The notes under the pieces are model-generated. The model saw nothing but the letters and a program-made list of their open reading frames with translations. It did not search any database and was not told the DNA's origin. A program made the position numbers and the translations under genes. DNA of 19,912 nt. Source: HGM12587 sp964602445. GTDB lineage: Bacteria > Bacillota > Clostridia > Lachnospirales > Lachnospiraceae. Position 1 is the stretch's first letter. Each line of letters starts with the position of its first letter. Of this stretch, positions 8,417 through 16,321 are shown in pieces. Location of the stretch: assembly GCA_964602445.1 (NCBI GenBank), contig CAZRQV010000032.1, positions 1 to 19,912 on the forward strand, written 5' to 3'.

Positions 8417-9445
8417 CTAATTCTTTCTCCGTCTTGCAAAAACATCTGCAAAAACTGCTGCAATTACAATCAGACCGGTAATAATATACTGATATTCTTT
8501 CGTAAATCCAAGCGCAAGAATTCCCTGCTGCAGCAATGCAATAATAAATACGCCGATCACCGTACCGCCAATCGATGCTGCACCGCCTGCCATCGAAGTT
8601 CCTCCCATGACACAGCCTGCGATTGCTTCATTGTTATACTGATCTCCATATCCCGGCTGTACGGTTGTAAATGCTGCTACAAAGAACAGTGCTGCAATCC
8701 CAACCAAAGTTCCGCAGATCACATAAGCCATCATTTTCCATTTTTTTGTATTAACACCGGACAATCGTACCGCTTCTTCATTGCTTCCAAGGCATACCAT
8801 ATAACGTCCTGCTTTTGTTTTATTTAAGATGATCGCGCAAATCACTGCTACTGCCAGAAAAATAAATAATCCGACCGGAACAGAACCTACGCTGACAATC
8901 TTCCGGTACCATCCATTCACCGGATCCGTTGCCTGCGGCCAGCTGACAGACTGGGATTTTGTAAAAACTGCTGCAATTCCCTTTGCAATATTCATACTTG
9001 CCATCGACACGATAAACGGCGGAACTTTACAATAAGATGCCAGAAAACCATTAAAACATCCAAAGAGTGTTCCGATCAAAATACTCATCAGCATACACAC
9101 CGGAAGGGAAACGCCATAAGAAGTCAGGCAGAACCCGGATACCAGTGCACAGCAAAACATCATCGGCCCTATGGAGAAATCGATTCCTCCCGTAGCGATT
9201 ACAAATGTAACTCCCAAAGAGAGAAACCCGAGAAAATATGCATAATTTAACGTATTTAAAATACGTGTCATACCAAAAAATGATCCGCCGGTCAAAATTC
9301 CGAATGCCGCATACAGCAGCACCAGCACACCAACCAGTATGATCCTGTTGAAACCAATTTTTTTAATGAATGGATTCTGTCTTATCTTTTCCACTTCTAC
9401 TATCCCTTCCTGGTATTTTACTTGCAGTTTTTCATTTTCGTACAT
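8417..9445 (-). CDS. Sugar ABC transporter permease 1 (RbsC-like)
   Basis: First gene of the transporter operon: a BPD_transp_2 inner-membrane permease of 342 residues. A hydrophilic N-terminal stretch of about 32 residues precedes multiple membrane helices. The coupling region TKAGRYMVCLGSNEEAVRLSGV matches its counterpart in permease 2. The ATG at 9445 has no clear ribosome-binding site. An in-frame GTG at residue 18 (position 9394) has AGGAAGG about 10 bases upstream and would still keep every membrane helix, so the start is uncertain. The operon promoter is about 35 bases upstream of the ATG. Confidence 0.9.
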   Translation of the reverse strand: MYENEKLQVKYQEGIVEVEKIRQNPFIKKIGFNRIILVGVLVLLYAAFGILTGGSFFGMTRILNTLNYAYFLGFLSLGVTFVIATGGIDFSIGPMMFCCALVSGFCLTSYGVSLPVCMLMSILIGTLFGCFNGFLASYCKVPPFIVSMASMNIAKGIAAVFTKSQSVSWPQATDPVNGWYRKIVSVGSVPVGLFIFLAVAVICAIILNKTKAGRYMVCLGSNEEAVRLSGVNTKKWKMMAYVICGTLVGIAALFFVAAFTTVQPGYGDQYNNEAIAGCVMGGTSMAGGAASIGGTVIGVFIIALLQQGILALGFTKEYQYIITGLIVIAAVFADVFARRRKN

Positions 9446-9477
9446 AAAAACCGCATTTTAGGTAAACTTTATCCTTT

Positions 9478-9506
9478 ATTATACAATACTCTATTTGTAA
9501 ATGCAC
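9478..9506 (-). promoter_or_regulatory. Promoter of the sugar transporter operon
   Basis: A perfect TATAAT (9478-9483) lies on the minus strand. At 17 bases' spacing the -35 is GTGCAT, a poor match to TTGACA, which suggests help from an activator. It lies between the add terminator and permease 1. Confidence 0.5.
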
Positions 9507-9508
9507 GC

Positions 9509-9557
9509 AAAAAAACGTCGAAATCTGGATTTTTGACCGTAGTTTCGACATTTTTTT
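9509..9557. terminator. Bidirectional terminator after add
   Basis: GTCGAAA (9517-9523) pairs with TTTCGAC (9543-9549), with further GG/CC pairing inside. Seven Ts follow on the plus strand and seven on the minus strand. On the minus strand it comes right after the add stop codon, so add and the transporter are separate units. Confidence 0.75.
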
Positions 9558-9559
9558 CT

Positions 9560-10543
9560 TTAACTATTTTCAGATCGGAGCAGTTTCCACATGGTATGTT
9601 TCACCGCATCGTCACAAAATGCGGTATCAATCGCATAGAGCTGATATTCTCTTAACTCCTCTTCGGTAATACCAAAATTTTCATGCAGGAAATTCATTTC
9701 TTTCCTGATCGTTGTATTGCTTACCAGACGATTGTCTGTATTAATGGTTACCGGAATGCCGGCTGCTGCAAATTCCCGAATAGGATAGGTGGTTCCCGGC
9801 TGCAGAGCCTTCGTCTGATAATTGCTGATCGGACACATCTCTACACCAATCCGCTTTTTCGCAATGACTTTCTGAACTTCCGGACAGCCCATCATCGCAA
9901 TTCCATGCCCGATCCGGCTGGCTCCCCATTCCGCTGCCATTAAAATATGATCTGCATTACCGCATTCTCCGGAATGAATGGTAAATGGATAATCCATCCT
10001 TTTTGCCGTTTCAAACAACGGATAAAACTTTTTCCGCGGAAACGCAGATTCGTCTCCGGCCAGATCTACCGCACACAAGCCTTCTCCCAAAAATTCTCTG
10101 CATTCCTTCAGCATCTGAAGATTTGTTTCTTCTTCATGATGTGTCATCATGCAGGCGATCACTTCATAAAAGATCCCACACTGTTCTTTTGCCGCTTCCA
10201 AACCGTCCAGCACCGCTTCCATTACTTTTTTACAGCTGAGTCCCGGATGTGCAGAAAGCTGCGGTGCAAAACGCACCTCCACATATTTAATCTGATCTTT
10301 CTGCAGATCCATCAAAAAATCAAATGCCGCTTTTTTTAATCCTTCCTGGGTCTGAAGACATTCTACCGGAAGATCAAATTTCTGAAGATATTCACCAAGG
10401 CTTGCACAATCCTCTTTTACCTGAACGTCCGTTAATTTTATCTCTTTCCCTAAAATTTCCGACATGCCTTTTAATGTCATCGATCCATCCAAATGACAAT
10501 GCAGATCGATCTTTGGCCGGTTTAAAAAATTCTCACTTAACAT
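9560..10543 (-). CDS. add: Adenosine deaminase
   Basis: Converts adenosine (and deoxyadenosine) to inosine and ammonia in purine salvage; a zinc enzyme of about 327 residues. Motifs in order: HCHLDGS near the N-terminus (zinc HxH), HSGECG (the family's HAGE), the GASRIGHG zinc His, the PISNYQTKAL block, and INTDNR. The first Asp of INTDNR is the zinc ligand; the second position, Asp in many homologues (TDDP), is Asn here. I choose the ATG at 10543 because the zinc motif follows within 15 residues. The frame also allows a GTG at 10591, which would add 16 residues but has no ribosome-binding site. A GAGAGG lies about 20 bases before the ATG, too far to be ideal. It is followed by a terminator, so any link to the sugar transporter is by proximity only. 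Confidence 0.88.
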   Translation of the reverse strand: MLSENFLNRPKIDLHCHLDGSMTLKGMSEILGKEIKLTDVQVKEDCASLGEYLQKFDLPVECLQTQEGLKKAAFDFLMDLQKDQIKYVEVRFAPQLSAHPGLSCKKVMEAVLDGLEAAKEQCGIFYEVIACMMTHHEEETNLQMLKECREFLGEGLCAVDLAGDESAFPRKKFYPLFETAKRMDYPFTIHSGECGNADHILMAAEWGASRIGHGIAMMGCPEVQKVIAKKRIGVEMCPISNYQTKALQPGTTYPIREFAAAGIPVTINTDNRLVSNTTIRKEMNFLHENFGITEEELREYQLYAIDTAFCDDAVKHTMWKLLRSENS

Positions 10544-10597
10544 TTTGTTTCTGAACCCGTTTTCCTCTCTTTGTTTCTGATTTAAACGCACTTAAAA

Positions 10598-10650
10598 CGA
10601 CCACTATGTTGTATTTCCTACTCTATAGTGGTCGCCCTAATGAACTTCAA
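10598..10650 (-). promoter_or_regulatory. add promoter overlapping a long inverted repeat
   Basis: Minus-strand TTGAAG (10645-10650) and TATAGA (10622-10627) are 17 bases apart. A perfect 10-base inverted repeat, CGACCACTAT and ATAGTGGTCG (10598-10607 and 10625-10634; 17-base gap), covers the -10 and the start of transcription. It may be an operator with two half-sites. Alternatively it is an RNA hairpin followed by TTTT that ends a transcript arriving from upstream. Both readings fit. Confidence 0.45.
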
Positions 10651-11247
10651 TATCCAATGGTTCTTTTCCTTTCATTTTTTTAGAATATTTATGATTTCAT
10701 CTATATTTAATTTTGATTTTTATTCCCGACTCGTAACCCCGATTTTTACTTAGAAAGCTTTATATATAAATTCTTATGTCGATTTTTATAATTTAAAGTG
10801 TTTCCTCTTTCTCCGAAACTAATAAAAACGAATTTCTTTACACTCTTTTTACCCTTAAATTATAACGGTAAGTATTCAATATGAGCACCAGCTATCTTAT
10901 ATCCCTTTTCTCTTTGCCATTCTACCATGTTAAGATTGACATCTTCTTACGATTCTATGATTTTTAATTGGCTCTTATGCACATTCTGCGATGAAAAGGT
11001 CTCTCACGTCAGGAACTGCTTAGGTGTTACCATTCTCATATTGAGATGAATTGTCGATTGGTCCCATCGGAATTTACCTCCAATCCTCCTCTTTATGGTT
11101 CTGATCGCTTCACCGATTCTCTACCTATCTTAATCAAATGTTTTTCTTTTCCTCCGGCTTTCTCGTCACCGGATTCCCTCTCAATCTCCTCATTTGATAT
11201 TCTTAGGATTTTCTTGTTTGGTTCTGTGATCAGTGTTGTTTTTTGTT
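10598..11247 (-). ncRNA. Candidate large structured non-coding RNA (unidentified)
   Basis: About 650 bases without a plausible long reading frame on the minus strand, yet preceded by a near-consensus promoter. The transcript could form several helices: ATCAAATG/CATTTGAT (11133-11140 with 11191-11198) enclosing TCCGG/CCGGA (11153-11173), GATTGG/CCAATC (11056-11085), and a long helix with TTATAATTTAA-AGTGT at 10786-10801 pairing with 10840-10865 across one bulge. The sequence is purine-rich on this strand. I could not match it to RNase P, tmRNA, SRP, 6S, T-box or purine riboswitch landmarks. Alternatives are a decayed gene or element, or a long leader of add. A 15-codon frame at 11020-11067 with GGAGG in front is present but unproven. 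Confidence 0.35.
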
Positions 11248-11253
11248 GTCTTT

Positions 11254-11282
11254 ATACTAGCACGGCGTTTACTTTTTGTCAA
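11254..11282 (-). promoter_or_regulatory. Strong promoter facing the non-coding region
   Basis: Perfect TTGACA (11277-11282) and TAGTAT (11254-11259) with a 17-base spacer on the minus strand, followed by an A-rich start region. No protein gene begins within the next 650 bases. Confidence 0.7.
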
Positions 11283-11322
11283 TCTATTTTTCGACATTTT
11301 TCTTGTTTTTTGATAATTATTT

Positions 11323-11360
11323 TAATGCCGCTTAATTGTATATACAATTAAGCGGCATTA
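11323..11360. repeat. 38-bp perfect palindrome downstream of the CWB2 protein gene
   Basis: A perfect palindrome centred between 11341 and 11342: arms TAATGCCGCTTAATTGTA and its complement, with no unpaired centre. It begins about 38 bases after the stop of the gene at 11399. The 18-base-pair stem could end transcription, but the minus-strand tail is AAAATAATT, not a T-run; the plus-strand tail (TTTATTTC) is better. It may be a bidirectional terminator or a cruciform-type site. Confidence 0.6.
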
Positions 11361-11398
11361 TTTATTTCATATAAATAGTTTCTTTTCAGAATACAGAA

Positions 11399-14300
11399 TT
11401 ATTTTACGATTAATTCTGTTTCCGCATCCATTCCAAAGATTTCTCTGGCCGTCAAATCTGTAATCAATCGTTCTCCTCCCAGGACTGCCCCGGAACAGAT
11501 TTCCTTCTGCTGCATATAATCTGCAGCTGCTTCATATCCATTTACGGATTCACTGTTTGCCAGAATCAATGGTGCATGCTTACTGAATGCCAAAGCACCT
11601 CCTGCCAGACCGTCCGGATAGTTCTTTCCATAGGCAACAACTGCATAATCTACCTGATCTCCAAAGAATGTTTCCGCGATCAGTACAGAAGTCTCATATC
11701 TGGTTGATCCTTTGATTCGTTCCGATGCACTGCAGATCTTTTTCACTTCTTTTTCAATCTGCTCATTCACTGCTGCGGTTCCGCCCAGAATATACATCTG
11801 ATTGTCTTTATGTTCTTCTAAAAATGCTTTCTGTTCTGCAGTCAATGTGTTTCCGGTTAACAGAATTGCTTTTCCTGTGGCAGAAGCGGATAAACTATCT
11901 GCAAAGTTTTTTCCGGTACAGATCAGAATCTCTTCCGTAGTCACACCTGCTGTTTTCAGAATTTCCAAATTGGTTTCATAACGTGTTTTTCCCTGAAGTC
12001 TCTGTACATCCAGTCCTGCCAGTCCCTTTTCAAATGCTTCGGATACCGCACTGTTGCCTCCAAGAATATACACTTTTCCACCTTCCGACAGATTTTCTCT
12101 AATATAATTCTGAACTTTTCCCATAGCTGTATCATTGGTCATCAGGATTGGAGCAGCCTTCTTTGATGCCAGATAACTTCCTGCCAATGCATCTGCAAAG
12201 TTTTTGCCGCTGGCTACAATGATCGTATCGAATGTTTCCGCACCAGTTTCTTCTTTAAAAACATCTGCAATCTTCATAGCAGTTTCATAGCGGTCTTTTC
12301 CGCTGATACGTACCACTTCATCACTCTTCATGCTTTCCGTATACGCTTTTGCAATTTCTGTAACAGTTGCATAAACTCTGTCAGTTTCAGAATGTACCAG
12401 CATTCTCTGTTCTTCACTTGCTGCTACTGCACTTCCATGATAGGTTGTTTTCTTTGGTTTCTGCATTCCTGCCATCAGTTCACTGATCTGTGTCTGGAAT
12501 TCTTCGCTCTGCTGCATCAGATATTTTGCTTTTGCCACATCGCGAATTCCCTGTTTGAACATTTCATATCTAGGTGTGCTGTAGAATCCGGCATGATAAT
12601 CTTCATCGATTTCTGTACGTTCTACCGGATAGATAAACCAGCCATCTCCCGGTTCCCAATAACGATATGTAATATCTCCATGCATATCATATACAAAGTT
12701 ATCCCATGCCCAGCGCATGAAACCGTCGGTTCCTAATGTCATGGAATACCAGATCGTCCAGTAATTGTCGCCCGGATCACTGATCGTATAGTTACTTGGA
12801 TAATCACCGGTACAGCTGTAATAGGTTGTGTTTAAGCCAAGCGCACGTCTGTGTTCTGACAGTGCATTCATCTGTTTCTGATCGTTACAATTTCCCAGAT
12901 TGATGGAAATATCATCAATTCTGTCTGTAAAATCATAATATTCCGGTGCAGCATAATTTAAAGCTGAAGAAATTTTAAAATGTTCCCCGTCTTCATTTGT
13001 CACTTCTTCGATCAGATCAACTGCCGGTCTTAACTGATCTAAAGAACGCTCATCCATAGAAATATAAGTAATATCAAACCAGCCTTTTTCTTCTGAATGT
13101 GCAGCAAAATCTGTTAAAAATGCGGTCCAGATTTCTTTCCAATCCTGTGCACCCGGTGCATAGGATTTTTTCACGGTCTGTCCGCTTGCTTCATCATAAT
13201 AAGCGATCTGATTGTTCCATGGAACAATGCTGTAACATTTAATCTGTCCAAGATCGCTTTCCGGATCGATCACACCACATTCAATCCCAAATTCTACCCA
13301 GGCATCATACCATGTATAATCAAATGTCCAGGTACCATCTGCATTTTTCGTCCACTTCACCATTGATGGATCACTGTAGTAAGACTGATGATTCCATGCT
13401 TCTTCCACGATATTCGCTACCAGATCATGTCCTCCGATGGAAGCGTATTCTTCCATCGTTTCACGCATCAGATTAAAATGTTTTTCTGTAAAATAAAAAT
13501 CATTGTCTACATCGTAAGAAATCCCCCATGTCGGAGTTTTTCCCAGCCCCAGATAATAATTTGCTACAGAAAACGGATGCTGCCAGATCTGAATCTCTGT
13601 TGCTTCCGTTTCCGGCTGAACCAAATCCAGAACTTCAATGCTGTATGTCAATTCCATCGGAGCGCGAAGCTCGTCTGCGTCTACACTGATCGTTCCTGTA
13701 TAAATGCCCGGTTTGGTATCTTCCGGTACAGATATGCTGACCCATGCAAATTTTACCGTTTCAGCTTCCAGATTTGCTGAACCGCCTTTGTAGATCACAT
13801 CCGGATAAGCATTTACAACGCCGCCCATATTACGGCCGTCATTTGCATTGATCTCTTTCAGCCATTTAATACTGATATTTTCTTCCGAAAGGACTGCCCC
13901 GCTGCTGTTTTTAAAATCAGATGCCGTAACAGTGACCTGGTGCAGATCTTCCGCTTTGGAAAGAACCTGAATCTTAGAGTTCAGAACATCTCCTCTCCAT
14001 GCAGTACCTTCCCATGTATCCTGCTGTTCAGCACTGATCAGCGCTTCATAATCATTCTGTGTATCCAGAATCTTTTCATTTCCAACACTGACAGCTGCCG
14101 GCTGAATCGTTGGATCTACCGTTACTTTTACCGTTGCTGATACGTTGCTTCCCTTTACCTGCGCTGTAATTGTCGTTTCTGCCGCTGCGTCCAGATCGTC
14201 TGCTGCTGCGATCAGACCCTTTTCATCTACTGTTGCAACTGTTTCATCTGCACTGCTCCACTGAATCTGCGGAGCTGCAGCTACCCACGGTGTCGCCGTT

Positions 14301-14902
14301 ACACTTAACTGTTTTGTTTCTCCCAGACCTAAACGAACCGTCTGCGGAGTTACCGTAATTGCATTCGTGTTCAGTTCTTCATAATATACCCGGATCTTGT
14401 CCACCTGCAAAGCTCTGGTATCTCCAGACTGTCGGACTACTTTTAATACGTGTGCTTCATCTTCCAGATCATGAATTTCAAAAACCAGCTGCTTATGCTG
14501 TGTTGCCCCGGATTCCAGATTGGACATGGATACTCCGGCTTTTTCTCCGTCAATGTAAACATCCGCATTGGCATGAGCAACATTTTTACTTCCATAAATT
14601 TCAATACCGGTACCTGTAAAATTCATAGTATAAAAATCTTCCTCAGATCCGGTGGCACTGTAATGATCTGTACCATCATAAAACAGATTCGGATATCCGG
14701 CTTCCCCATACCATCTGTCTTCTGATTCGTACTGAATCTTAAATGCTTCTCCTGTCACTGTCGTAACAGAATCATCAATATCAATATAATTCTCCCCTGA
14801 TGATCCCTCTCTGGCATTCACTGCCGCAGAAGGCGTTCCTGAAAATATGACACCCAATGCCAGCGTGGCAGCCAAAAGTCTTTTTGCAATCCCCCTTAAC
14901 AT
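11399..14902 (-). CDS. Secreted cell-wall-bound DUF4091/GH123-like protein with Big_2 and three CWB2 repeats
   Basis: Large exported protein, 1167 residues. Residues 1-30 form a signal peptide (positive start, hydrophobic core, AVNA end). Residues about 51-176 look like a carbohydrate-binding beta-sandwich (FTGTGIEIYG, VYIDGE, KIRVYYEE ending). Residues 180-263 are a Big_2 immunoglobulin-like domain. Residues about 270-800 resemble the DUF4091/GH123 glycosidase family: an N-terminal beta domain, then a barrel with ISMDE, whose Asp617-Glu618 pair matches the Asp-Glu pair used by GH123 beta-N-acetylgalactosaminidases, and GFMRWAWDNF later. Residues 863-965, 966-1061 and 1062-1155 are three CWB2 repeats (RxxGxxRYET start, ILGG end) that hold proteins on clostridial cell walls. 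There is no LPXTG. AGGAGG lies 7 bases before the ATG. The likely role is surface trimming of host or dietary glycans; the true substrate is unknown. Confidence 0.85.
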   Translation of the reverse strand: MLRGIAKRLLAATLALGVIFSGTPSAAVNAREGSSGENYIDIDDSVTTVTGEAFKIQYESEDRWYGEAGYPNLFYDGTDHYSATGSEEDFYTMNFTGTGIEIYGSKNVAHANADVYIDGEKAGVSMSNLESGATQHKQLVFEIHDLEDEAHVLKVVRQSGDTRALQVDKIRVYYEELNTNAITVTPQTVRLGLGETKQLSVTATPWVAAAPQIQWSSADETVATVDEKGLIAAADDLDAAAETTITAQVKGSNVSATVKVTVDPTIQPAAVSVGNEKILDTQNDYEALISAEQQDTWEGTAWRGDVLNSKIQVLSKAEDLHQVTVTASDFKNSSGAVLSEENISIKWLKEINANDGRNMGGVVNAYPDVIYKGGSANLEAETVKFAWVSISVPEDTKPGIYTGTISVDADELRAPMELTYSIEVLDLVQPETEATEIQIWQHPFSVANYYLGLGKTPTWGISYDVDNDFYFTEKHFNLMRETMEEYASIGGHDLVANIVEEAWNHQSYYSDPSMVKWTKNADGTWTFDYTWYDAWVEFGIECGVIDPESDLGQIKCYSIVPWNNQIAYYDEASGQTVKKSYAPGAQDWKEIWTAFLTDFAAHSEEKGWFDITYISMDERSLDQLRPAVDLIEEVTNEDGEHFKISSALNYAAPEYYDFTDRIDDISINLGNCNDQKQMNALSEHRRALGLNTTYYSCTGDYPSNYTISDPGDNYWTIWYSMTLGTDGFMRWAWDNFVYDMHGDITYRYWEPGDGWFIYPVERTEIDEDYHAGFYSTPRYEMFKQGIRDVAKAKYLMQQSEEFQTQISELMAGMQKPKKTTYHGSAVAASEEQRMLVHSETDRVYATVTEIAKAYTESMKSDEVVRISGKDRYETAMKIADVFKEETGAETFDTIIVASGKNFADALAGSYLASKKAAPILMTNDTAMGKVQNYIRENLSEGGKVYILGGNSAVSEAFEKGLAGLDVQRLQGKTRYETNLEILKTAGVTTEEILICTGKNFADSLSASATGKAILLTGNTLTAEQKAFLEEHKDNQMYILGGTAAVNEQIEKEVKKICSASERIKGSTRYETSVLIAETFFGDQVDYAVVAYGKNYPDGLAGGALAFSKHAPLILANSESVNGYEAAADYMQQKEICSGAVLGGERLITDLTAREIFGMDAETELIVK

Positions 14903-14938
14903 TTTTTATCCTCCTTATTTTTTGTTTCATGCAGTTTC

Positions 14939-14967
14939 ATTGTCTATTTCTTTCCCTCTTTTGTCAA
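14939..14967 (-). promoter_or_regulatory. Promoter of the CWB2 glycosidase-like gene
   Basis: Perfect TTGACA (14962-14967) and GACAAT (14939-14944), 17 bases apart on the minus strand, about 35 bases upstream of the start codon. The remaining part of the gap to 15049 holds no gene. Confidence 0.65.
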
Positions 14968-15049
14968 CATCAATCCAGAACAAAAGTGTGATTCACATAC
15001 TCGCGCGCTCAACTTTTTGACATAGCACAGCAATTCTTTCCTATAAAAC

Positions 15050-15088
15050 AAAAAACTGCTGTCCGGCACGCTTGCCAACAGCAGTTTT
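15050..15088 (-). terminator. Intrinsic terminator of the xpaC-telA operon
   Basis: AAAACTGCTG (minus strand) pairs with CAGCAGTTTT, with an inner TGGCA/TGCC helix, followed by a T-run of six. It lies about 80 bases past the telA stop. TTTTC also follows on the plus strand. Confidence 0.85.
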
Positions 15089-15141
15089 CTGCTTCTTTGA
15101 TTTTCCGATGTTCTGACGCTTCTATCTTAATTTCTTTCCTG

Positions 15142-15196
15142 TAATCTTCGAATTTCTAACAATTTTCTGCTATTTTCGAATTTCCAACAGCTTCTG
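15142..15196 (-). repeat. Imperfect tandem duplication at the 3' end of telA
   Basis: The last 27 bases of telA, including its TAG stop (15170-15196), recur directly downstream (15142-15169) with several substitutions and about one inserted base. The second copy is out of frame and untranslated. It appears to be a small duplication at the gene end. Confidence 0.55.
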
Positions 15197-16309
15197 TTTT
15201 AATTCTGTCTCCATACGCTGCATTTCTGCTTCTGCTTCTTTACGCTTTACACGGCCTTCCTGCTGAATCTTCATCACCTCATCTAATGTACTGATCAGGG
15301 ATTCATTTGTCGCTTTCAGCGTTTCCATATCTACAATACCACGTTCTGCTTCCTTCGCAGTTTCCACGGAAGCCATTTTCAATTTTTCTGCATTCTTTTT
15401 CAGCAGTTCATTGGTCAGATCCGTCACCTGACGCTGAGCTTCTGCCGCCTGCAACGAATGCTCTACGCCTAACGCAATCACCATCTGGCTTTTCCACAGC
15501 GGAATCGTATTTACCACCGTAGACTGAATCTTTTCTACCATAACCGTATCATTGCTCTGAACCATACGGATCTGCGGTGCTGTCTGCATCGAAATTGCTC
15601 TGGTCAGTTCCAGATCATGCAGTTTCTTTTCGAAGCGGTCGCACATATCTGCCTGATCTTTGGCCGCCTGTGCGTCTTCTGCCAATCCTGTAATCTTAGC
15701 TCGTTCCTGCAGCTGCCGCAATTCTCCTTCACGGGTTTCCTGCAGTTTTTTCTTTCCTGCCAAAATATACATTGTCAGTTCTTTATAATAAGTAAGATTC
15801 AATTCATACATTTTATCCAGAACTGCAACATCCTTTAAAAGCTGTACCTGATGATTTTCCAAAGCTTCGCAGATTGCACTTACATTGGTTTCCGCTTTTG
15901 CATATTTTGCTTTCATGGATTCTAATTTGTTGGATGACTTTTTAAAGATTCCTAAAAATCCTTTACTTTCTTCTTCATCAAAGGATTTCAGTTCTGTTAC
16001 TACACCGGAAAGCAGCTCTCCCACTTCTCCCAAATCTTTTGTTTTCACATTTTCTAATGCAGTTTCAGAAAAATCTGCCATTTTTTTCTGCGTCCCCGCT
16101 CCATACTGCAGGATTACAGCTGAATTTTTCAAATCGATCTGTTTGGAAAATGCTTCCACCATTTCCTTTTCTTCCGCCGTCAGCATACTATCGTCCAAAA
16201 CCGCTTTCTCTTCTTCTTTTACAACCGGTTTTTCCGCTGTTTCTCCAAAAGGATCCAATGTCAAAGTCGGTGCTGCCTGCATTGTTCCGTTTTCAAAATC
16301 CAGTGCCAT
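15170..16309 (-). CDS. telA: TelA-family (toxic anion resistance) protein
   Basis: Soluble, strongly helical protein of 379 residues in the TelA/KlaA family (PF05816), linked to tellurite and other toxic-anion or membrane stress; its biochemical role is not established. The N-terminal 35 residues are an acidic, Pro/Glu-rich tail. The remainder is heptad-rich, with the family block IPLWKSQMVIALG at about residues 270-285 followed by QAAEAQRQVTDLTNELL and a final coiled coil rich in Glu and Lys. AGGAGG lies 8 bases before the ATG at 16309 and overlaps the end of xpaC; the genes are 12 bases apart and clearly co-transcribed. A terminator follows. Classic TerC/TerD tellurite genes are absent from the window, so naming it a resistance gene would be premature. 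Confidence 0.88.
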   Translation of the reverse strand: MALDFENGTMQAAPTLTLDPFGETAEKPVVKEEEKAVLDDSMLTAEEKEMVEAFSKQIDLKNSAVILQYGAGTQKKMADFSETALENVKTKDLGEVGELLSGVVTELKSFDEEESKGFLGIFKKSSNKLESMKAKYAKAETNVSAICEALENHQVQLLKDVAVLDKMYELNLTYYKELTMYILAGKKKLQETREGELRQLQERAKITGLAEDAQAAKDQADMCDRFEKKLHDLELTRAISMQTAPQIRMVQSNDTVMVEKIQSTVVNTIPLWKSQMVIALGVEHSLQAAEAQRQVTDLTNELLKKNAEKLKMASVETAKEAERGIVDMETLKATNESLISTLDEVMKIQQEGRVKRKEAEAEMQRMETELKQKLLEIRK

Positions 16310-16321
16310 ATGATTTTCCTC

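Noticed and set aside
10544..10591. GTG start for adenosine deaminase adding 16 residues
   Set aside because: There is no ribosome-binding site and the added residues are polar with no family match. It is not fully excluded, because the ATG at 10543 also lacks an ideally spaced site.
10560..10660. Purine riboswitch upstream of add
   Set aside because: The conserved loop and junction sequences (TATAA...TATGG...GTCTCTACC) are not present.
11020..11067. 15-codon frame on the minus strand with GGAGG 9 bases upstream
   Set aside because: It could be a real small peptide, but one ribosome-binding site and 15 codons are not enough to call a gene without conservation data.
11130..11200. Resemblance to a cobalamin riboswitch core (GGGAATCCGGTG)
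   Set aside because: The conserved downstream box with GCCACTG is absent and the following sequence does not fit the known fold.
11046..11351. A 101-codon plus-strand frame in the non-coding region
   Set aside because: It has no ribosome-binding site, an odd Phe/Ser/Pro-rich composition and no recognisable motif, and it runs antisense through the strong minus-strand promoter and the 38-bp palindrome.
14170..14725. Plus-strand frames inside the CWB2 glycosidase-like gene
   Set aside because: These are shadows of a clearly coding minus-strand gene; they have no ribosome-binding sites and low-complexity composition.
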